Positions 7,065 through 11,115 of a stretch of 11,115 bases of DNA are shown piece by piece. Origin of the DNA: an uncultured Bacilli bacterium (lineage in GTDB: Bacteria; Bacillota_I; Bacilli_A; RF39; UBA660); assembly GCA_947584105.1 (NCBI GenBank), contig CANPWK010000024.1, positions 1-11,115 of the forward strand, written 5' to 3'. The notes beneath the pieces were generated by a model. It made no database searches. It had not been told where the DNA came from and worked only from the letters and a program-made list of their open reading frames with translations. A program made the position numbers and the translations under genes. Within the stretch, counting starts at the first letter, position 1. Every line of letters begins with the position of its first letter.

Positions 7065-7093
7065 TTGTTAATTAATTAAATTGATAGTATAAT
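7065..7093 (+). promoter_or_regulatory. Promoter of the flippase-rpiB-spoIID cluster
   Basis: TTGTTA (7065-7070), a 17-base spacer and a perfect TATAAT (7088-7093) predict a start near 7100. The Shine-Dalgarno AGGTGA (7101-7106) follows at once, so the leader is only about 11 bases. It lies back to back with the minus-strand promoter, the two -35 hexamers being six bases apart. Confidence 0.72.
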
Positions 7094-7110
7094 ATAAAAT
7101 AGGTGATAAA

Positions 7111-8745
7111 TTGAAAAAAGATAACTTTTTAAAGGGTGCTTTTATTGCAACTGCTTGTTTAATATTTACTAAAATTTTAGGTATATTATATGTTATTCCT
7201 TTTTATTCGATAATAGGTTCTAAAGGTAGTATCCTTTATGGTTGTGCTTATAATATATACGTTATTTTTATAAATTTGTCTACGGTAGGATTACCTTTAG
7301 CAATTAGTAAATTAATAAGTGAATATAATACCTTAGATTATCAAAATTTGAAAAAAAGAACTTATAAAATAGCTGGCGCTATAATGATTGTTACTGCTGT
7401 AGTATCTTCAATTGCTTTATTTGTCTTTGCTCCACAGATTGCTGAATTAATTATACCTGATAAAAGTTATGGGAATACAGTTAGTGATATTGCTTTAGTT
7501 ATAAGAGTATCTTCAACAGCCTTAATTTTTGTCACATTAATTAGTATGATACGTGGTTATTTACAAGGAATGAAATATATTAGGCCATCTTCATTTAGCC
7601 AAGTTATTGAACAATTAGTTAGAGTTGTAGTCATTGTCCTTGGTAGTTATATTTATTTAAAATTTATTGGTGATGAAATAAATATTGCTGTGAGTATAGC
7701 AGTTTTTGGTGCTACATTAGGTGCAATTGTATCTTTGATGTATCTTATACATAAAAAAAGAAAGATTGTAGAAAATAAAAAATATCAAATAAAAGAAATT
7801 GAAATTAAAGTAACAAATAAAAGTATATTAAAGAAAATAATAACATATACTATTCCTTTTGTAATAATGGGTTGTATTGGTTCTTCATTTGAACTTGTTG
7901 ATATGTTTACAGTAGTGAGAACTTTAACTAAACATGGTTTCTCAACCAATGATGCGGCTATTATAATGAATATAATTACTACTTTAGGATCAAAACTTAA
8001 TGTTATTATTACATCAATTGCATCTGGAATTGTAGTAAGCTTGTTACCAAATTTAACTAGTGATTTTGTTAAAAAAGATTATACTGAAATTAGAAATAAA
8101 ATTAATAAAGCATTACAAATTATAATTTATATTACTATTCCTATGGCAACAGGTTTAAGTTTTTTAGCTAAACCAGTTTGGAATATATTTTATGGAGATA
8201 GTATATATGGACCTAAGGTGTTTTGCGTTAGTATATTTATGGCTGTTTTTAGTGCCATTGCAACTAATATTATGGTAATAATGCAATCTTTAAATAGATA
8301 TAAATACTTATATATTAGTTTAATTGTTGGTTTTGCTTTTAATGTATTTATGAATATACCTGGTATGTTAATATTTGATAAATTGCATTTACCAATGTAT
8401 TATGGAAATTTAATTGCTACAATGCTAGGCTATTTAATTTTAATAATAATATCATTGATAGATTTAAAAAAGACTTTTAAAGTGAATTATTTTCCAACTA
8501 TCAAACAATTTATAATAACTTTAGCAGCATCTTTAGCAATGGTTTTAGTTATGGGTATACTAAAAGATTTTTATTCATTTGAATCAATTGGTAGATTAAA
8601 ATCGATAATTACTGTTTTAATTTATACTTTACTTGGTGGATTTGTTTATTTCTTTATAACATTTAAAGCTGGTTCTTTTAGAGATATTTTGGGAGATTTT
8701 ATATTTAAAAAGAAAGGAAGAAAAAATGAAAGTAGGAATAGCTAG
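7111..8745 (+). CDS. murJ: MurJ/YtgP-type lipid II flippase (MOP superfamily)
   Basis: This is a 544-residue polytopic membrane protein of the MVF/polysaccharide-transport branch of the MOP exporter superfamily, with about 14 hydrophobic segments. Diagnostic regions are the N-terminal FLKGAFIATACLIFTKILGI and the IPFYSIIG...STVGLPLAISKLISEY block (first ~75 residues). IRGYLQG...SFSQVIEQLVRV follows at about 147-172, resembling Bacillus subtilis YtgP closely in pattern and in total length. YtgP is a MurJ: it moves the peptidoglycan precursor lipid II across the membrane. The related sporulation paralogue SpoVB is the main alternative, and spoIID and spoIIQ downstream make that worth keeping in mind. 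The start is TTG at 7111, supported by AGGTGA at 7101-7106; there is no nearby ATG that keeps the conserved N-terminus. The 3' end overlaps rpiB by 20 bases. The C-terminal tail is Lys/Arg rich. Confidence 0.9.
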   Translation: MKKDNFLKGAFIATACLIFTKILGILYVIPFYSIIGSKGSILYGCAYNIYVIFINLSTVGLPLAISKLISEYNTLDYQNLKKRTYKIAGAIMIVTAVVSSIALFVFAPQIAELIIPDKSYGNTVSDIALVIRVSSTALIFVTLISMIRGYLQGMKYIRPSSFSQVIEQLVRVVVIVLGSYIYLKFIGDEINIAVSIAVFGATLGAIVSLMYLIHKKRKIVENKKYQIKEIEIKVTNKSILKKIITYTIPFVIMGCIGSSFELVDMFTVVRTLTKHGFSTNDAAIIMNIITTLGSKLNVIITSIASGIVVSLLPNLTSDFVKKDYTEIRNKINKALQIIIYITIPMATGLSFLAKPVWNIFYGDSIYGPKVFCVSIFMAVFSAIATNIMVIMQSLNRYKYLYISLIVGFAFNVFMNIPGMLIFDKLHLPMYYGNLIATMLGYLILIIISLIDLKKTFKVNYFPTIKQFIITLAASLAMVLVMGILKDFYSFESIGRLKSIITVLIYTLLGGFVYFFITFKAGSFRDILGDFIFKKKGRKNESRNS

Positions 8746-9163
8746 TGATCATCATGGTGTAGCGGTAAAGCAAATTTTGACAAAATATTTGATTGATAAG
8801 GGATATAATGTTACTGATTATGGAACTAATAGTACAAACAATATAGATTATCCAGACTATGCATTTAAAGTAGGTGAAAGTATTCGTGATAATAAAATTG
8901 ATTGTGGAATTTTAATTTGTAATACAGGTATTGGTATGAGTATAGCTGCAAATAAAGTAAAAGGTGTAAGATGTGCTAGAGTAACAAGTCAGTATGATGC
9001 AAAAATGACAAAAAGAGATAATAATGCTAATTTAATTTCATTATCAAGTAGAATGAATATAGAGAAGATAAAAAGAATATTAGATGTATTTTTTGAGACT
9101 AAATATTTAAATATAGATAGATACAATAGAAGATTGGAAAAGATTAGTAATTATGAGCGTTAA
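8726..9163 (+). CDS. rpiB: RpiB/LacAB-family sugar-phosphate isomerase
   Basis: This is a 145-residue protein of the RpiB/LacA/LacB family, whose best-known role is interconverting ribose 5-phosphate and ribulose 5-phosphate in the pentose phosphate pathway; LacAB and allose 6-phosphate isomerases are relatives. The N-terminal MKVGIASDHHG supplies the substrate-binding Asp8-His9. Cys65 in CNTGIGMSIAANK is the expected catalytic base, and arginines near 132-136 fit the phosphate site. Two positions differ from the common form: Asn66 replaces the usual Gly of CGTG, and in KRDNNAN (96-102) Asp98 stands where Escherichia coli RpiB has the ring-opening His99 (EHNDAN). The actual substrate is therefore less certain than the fold. 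AAAGGAAG (8713-8720), inside the end of the flippase gene, lies five bases before the ATG. The 20-base overlap points to one operon. Confidence 0.92.
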   Translation: MKVGIASDHHGVAVKQILTKYLIDKGYNVTDYGTNSTNNIDYPDYAFKVGESIRDNKIDCGILICNTGIGMSIAANKVKGVRCARVTSQYDAKMTKRDNNANLISLSSRMNIEKIKRILDVFFETKYLNIDRYNRRLEKISNYER

Positions 9164-9353
9164 ATTAATTCTTTACATTATTACAGTTCCATTATCTATA
9201 TGGGCATTAGATAGTATAAATATCAATGGTTTATTTAAAAAAAATTATATTTATCAATCGAGAATATTGTATTTATTAATAAGTTTTAGTTTATCTTATT
9301 TATTTACAAATTTTTTGTATGATTTCTTTTTAAATTGTCAAATTATAAAGTAG
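9153..9353 (+). CDS. ywzB: DUF1146 (YwzB-like) small membrane protein
   Basis: This is a 66-residue protein with two membrane helices (about 3-20 and 39-60). The pattern WALDSININGLFKKN (17-30) followed by QSRILYLLISFSLSYLFTNF (35-54) fits DUF1146, represented by Bacillus subtilis YwzB. In Bacillus the same gene lies in the atpC-ywzB-murAA-spoIID region, so its place immediately upstream of spoIID supports the assignment. Its function is unknown in the family. The start at ATG 9153 overlaps the rpiB stop by 11 bases; the only purine-rich site upstream (GGAAA, 9136-9140) is rather far, so translation probably depends on coupling to rpiB. Confidence in the gene is high because of the conserved pattern; the family call is from memory of the motif. 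Confidence 0.82.
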   Translation: MSVKLILYIITVPLSIWALDSININGLFKKNYIYQSRILYLLISFSLSYLFTNFLYDFFLNCQIIK

Positions 9354-9382
9354 TAAGTTTTATATGAAAGGTACGATATATC

Positions 9383-10300
9383 ATGAGTATAAAAAAATTA
9401 CTATTTTTTTCATGTTTAATTATAGTTATTCCATTTATAATTGTTTCAGTATTTATAAGAACGGAAGAAATTACTTTTAATTATAATTCTAATACTATAG
9501 TTAGAGTATATCGAGAAAAAACACAAAAAGTTGAAAATGTACCCATTGAGAAATATATTATTGGTGTTGTATCAGGAGAGATGCCAATTAGTTTTGAAAT
9601 TGAAGCTTTAAAAGCACAAGCAGTTGCTTCAAGAACGTATGTTATGTATCAGATTGAACATAATAAAAATAAAAGTTATGATGTTTATGATAGTGTAAAT
9701 AGTCAAGTTTATCTGTCAGATGAAGAATTAAAGGAAAAGTGGCAAGATAAATATGTAGAAAATATTAATAAAATAAGAAAAGTTATCTTAGATACTTCAA
9801 GTCAATATTTAACCTATGATGGAAAAGTTATTGAGGCATTCTTTTTTTCTACTAGTGTAGGTTATACAGAAAATAGTGGAGAAGTTTTTAGTGAACAATT
9901 GCCATATTTAAAAAGTGTAGAAAGTAAATGGGATGAGGATTCTCCTGCTTTTGTCGATACTAAGACTATTGATTTGAAAACTTTTTTTTCAACACTTGCT
10001 ATTAATTATAGTGATAATATAAAAATCGAAGTTTTAGAAAGAACATCAACTGGAAGAGTAAAAAAAATTAAAATTAATAATGTTGTTTTAGCTGGAAGTG
10101 ATGTTTGCTCAAAATTACATCTTCGTTCAACGTTTTTCGATATAGTACAAGAAGGAGATAAAGTTATAATTAATACTAAAGGTTATGGTCATGGTGTTGG
10201 TATGAGTCAGTATGGAGCTAATGGAATGGCAATAGCTGGATTTAAATATGATGAAATATTAAAATATTATTATACTGGTGTTAAAATTGAAAAATTTTAA
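9383..10300 (+). CDS. spoIID: Stage II sporulation protein D (SpoIID), lytic transglycosylase
   Basis: This is a 305-residue protein. SpoIID works in the mother cell as part of the SpoIID-SpoIIM-SpoIIP machine that drives engulfment of the forespore: it cleaves glycan strands after SpoIIP removes stem peptides. A single N-terminal membrane anchor (about 5-25) precedes the extracytoplasmic domain. The catalytic region SGEMPISFEIEALKAQAVAS (64-83) contains the expected catalytic Glu66. FFFSTSVGYTENS lies near 153-165, and GYGHGVGMSQYGANGMA near 268-284. The protein lacks the His/Cys zinc motif found in clostridial SpoIID and resembles the Bacillus form here. It is somewhat shorter than the roughly 340 residues of Bacillus. 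GAAAGG (9366-9371) lies 11 bases before the ATG. No convincing sigma-E promoter was found; the upstream operon may contribute. Confidence 0.95.
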   Translation: MSIKKLLFFSCLIIVIPFIIVSVFIRTEEITFNYNSNTIVRVYREKTQKVENVPIEKYIIGVVSGEMPISFEIEALKAQAVASRTYVMYQIEHNKNKSYDVYDSVNSQVYLSDEELKEKWQDKYVENINKIRKVILDTSSQYLTYDGKVIEAFFFSTSVGYTENSGEVFSEQLPYLKSVESKWDEDSPAFVDTKTIDLKTFFSTLAINYSDNIKIEVLERTSTGRVKKIKINNVVLAGSDVCSKLHLRSTFFDIVQEGDKVIINTKGYGHGVGMSQYGANGMAIAGFKYDEILKYYYTGVKIEKF

Positions 10301-10306
10301 AAAATA

Positions 10307-10335
10307 GTATAAATATTAGATAAATGTTCAAACTG
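10307..10335 (+). promoter_or_regulatory. Possible sigma-F promoter of spoIIQ
   Basis: GTATA (10307-10311), 14 bases, then GTTCAAACTG (10326-10335) partly fit the sigma-F pattern GYWTA ... GGNNANANTW (GnnnAnAnT is kept). Known spoIIQ genes are transcribed by sigma-F in the forespore. The spacer is about one base short and the second G and final base do not match, so this is tentative. Confidence 0.3.
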
Positions 10336-10351
10336 TAAATGAGGTGATAAA

Positions 10352-10987
10352 ATGGCAAGAAGGTTAAAAAAACCTGTTATTTATAGTTTGTATGGATTAT
10401 CCTTTTGTATGTTATTGGGTGGACTATTTATGCTTGAGTTAAATAATAATAAATTGAACTCAGATAAAAAGGACTATGAATATGTATCTAAGACAGGTAT
10501 AAATGATGATAATATTCCTGTTGTAAATACTGATACAACAATTATAAAACCTTATACTGATGAAAATATAGAGGTAGTTCAGAATTATTATGATTATAAA
10601 GCTAATGAGGATGAACAAAAAAAATCTATTATATATTATGAAAATACATATATGCCATCAAATGGGGTTTCATATGGAAAAGATGAAGCATTTTCAGTAG
10701 TAGCAATTTTAGATGGTAAGGTAACTTCTGTGAAAGAAGATAATACGGTTGGTAATATAATTACTATCGAACATGAAAATGGCATTATAAGTGTTTATCA
10801 AAGTATTACAGATATCAAAGTTAAAGAGGGTAGCGAAGTAAAACAAGGTGATGTAATTGCTACTAGCTCTACATCTAACATTTCGGCAGATTTAAAAAAT
10901 CATTTATATTTTGAATTATCCATAAAAAATCAAACTGTAAATCCAGAAGATTATTATGGAAAATCAATTAATGACATAGGGGCGTAA
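10352..10987 (+). CDS. spoIIQ: SpoIIQ, forespore M23-like engulfment protein with degenerate active site
   Basis: This is a 211-residue protein with an N-terminal membrane anchor (about 8-30), a low-complexity linker and a LytM/M23 domain (about 100-203). SpoIIQ is made in the forespore and pairs with mother-cell SpoIIIAH across the septum to form the channel joining the two cells, and helps engulfment. The LytM fold is recognisable in VVAILDGKVTSVKED, IEHENGIISVYQSI, GSEVKQGDVIATSS and NHLYFEL...VNPEDYY. The zinc site is broken twice: the first His of HxxxD is Ser107 (Asp111 remains), and HxH has become His184-Leu-Tyr186. It should therefore be structural and not a peptidase; Bacillus SpoIIQ is also degenerate. 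The protein is shorter than Bacillus SpoIIQ (283). GAGGTGA (10341-10347) lies four bases before the ATG. Position after spoIID matches Bacilli. Confidence 0.88.
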   Translation: MARRLKKPVIYSLYGLSFCMLLGGLFMLELNNNKLNSDKKDYEYVSKTGINDDNIPVVNTDTTIIKPYTDENIEVVQNYYDYKANEDEQKKSIIYYENTYMPSNGVSYGKDEAFSVVAILDGKVTSVKEDNTVGNIITIEHENGIISVYQSITDIKVKEGSEVKQGDVIATSSTSNISADLKNHLYFELSIKNQTVNPEDYYGKSINDIGA

Positions 10988-10997
10988 GCTCTTTTTT
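10978..10997 (+). terminator. Terminator containing the spoIIQ stop codon
   Basis: A 6-bp stem, 10978-10983 with 10988-10993 (two G-U pairs), closes a GTAA loop of the stable GNRA type and runs into T's (10992-10997). The TAA stop of spoIIQ (10985-10987) is inside the loop. It ends the flippase-to-spoIIQ unit. Confidence 0.72.
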
Positions 10998-11115
10998 CTA
11001 TATTTACAAGAATTTACAATCATTCTAATAAAAATTACATAAATTAAGACAAATGATTATAATTCCTGAATTTATCAGTTTTAAAAGCGAAAAATCTCCC
11101 AAGCCCTTTGTTTAT
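10998..11115. other. Unresolved sequence at the window edge
   Basis: No gene can be assigned. A + frame from ATG 11053 stays open to the edge for 21 codons but has no ribosome site. A - frame entering from the edge ends at a stop at 11044-11046 and could equally be the tail of a convergent gene. The last ~25 bases are richer in G+C than the rest, hinting at a functional element cut by the edge. Confidence 0.4.

Noticed and set aside
9317..9346. Sigma-E-like promoter before spoIID (GTATGATT, 14 bases, CAAATTAT)
   Set aside because: Only five of eight -10 positions match and the DNA is very AT-rich; too weak to annotate.
10352..10987. Calling the last gene an active M23 endopeptidase
   Set aside because: Both halves of the zinc site have lost a histidine, and the membrane anchor and position after spoIID fit SpoIIQ.
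11001..11019. Two copies of ATTTACAA in direct repeat
   Set aside because: Short, AT-rich and only two copies; no sign of a CRISPR or an operator array.

Overview
The window comes from a very AT-rich (roughly a quarter G+C by eye), spore-forming, low-GC Gram-positive bacterium. The evidence is strong AGGAGG-type ribosome sites, tightly packed housekeeping genes, spoIID and spoIIQ, and gene pairings (walJ-rlmH, tilS-ftsH, a YwzB-like gene beside spoIID-spoIIQ) typical of Bacilli. TGA reads as a stop and Trp is encoded by TGG, so the standard bacterial code applies and this is not a Mycoplasma-type genome. A reduced Bacilli lineage near RF39 or Erysipelotrichales is my best guess, but it is inference.

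Layout. Positions 1-1307 (+) hold the 3' end of an M23 peptidase gene, walJ (metallo-beta-lactamase fold) and rlmH, joined by 1-nt and 4-nt overlaps and closed by a strong hairpin terminator. Positions 1392-4682 (+) hold a promoter, tilS, ftsH and a terminator; the hprT gene that usually sits between tilS and ftsH is absent. Positions 4684-5818 (+) hold one gene of unknown function with its own consensus promoter, closed by a terminator shared with the convergent gene. Positions 5810-7058 (-) hold a FemAB-type peptidoglycan cross-bridge aminoacyltransferase. Positions 7065-10997 (+) hold a divergently expressed cluster: MurJ/YtgP-type lipid II flippase (TTG start), rpiB, a DUF1146/YwzB membrane protein, spoIID and spoIIQ, ended by a hairpin that contains the spoIIQ stop codon. 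The last ~118 bases contain no gene I can resolve.

Functionally, most genes concern the cell envelope: lipid II export (MurJ), cross-bridge formation (FemAB), an M23 hydrolase, peptidoglycan remodelling during engulfment (SpoIID in the mother cell, SpoIIQ in the forespore), membrane proteolysis (FtsH) and WalJ. RlmH and TilS are RNA-modification enzymes and RpiB is a sugar-phosphate isomerase.

There is no CRISPR array, mobile element, rRNA or tRNA, and no clear new multi-gene system. The most interesting points are the unrecognised monocistronic gene at 4740-5765, a SpoIIQ whose LytM zinc site has lost ligands on both sides, an RpiB with a replaced active-site histidine, an 18-bp palindrome on a putative ftsH promoter, and back-to-back divergent promoters with very short leaders.
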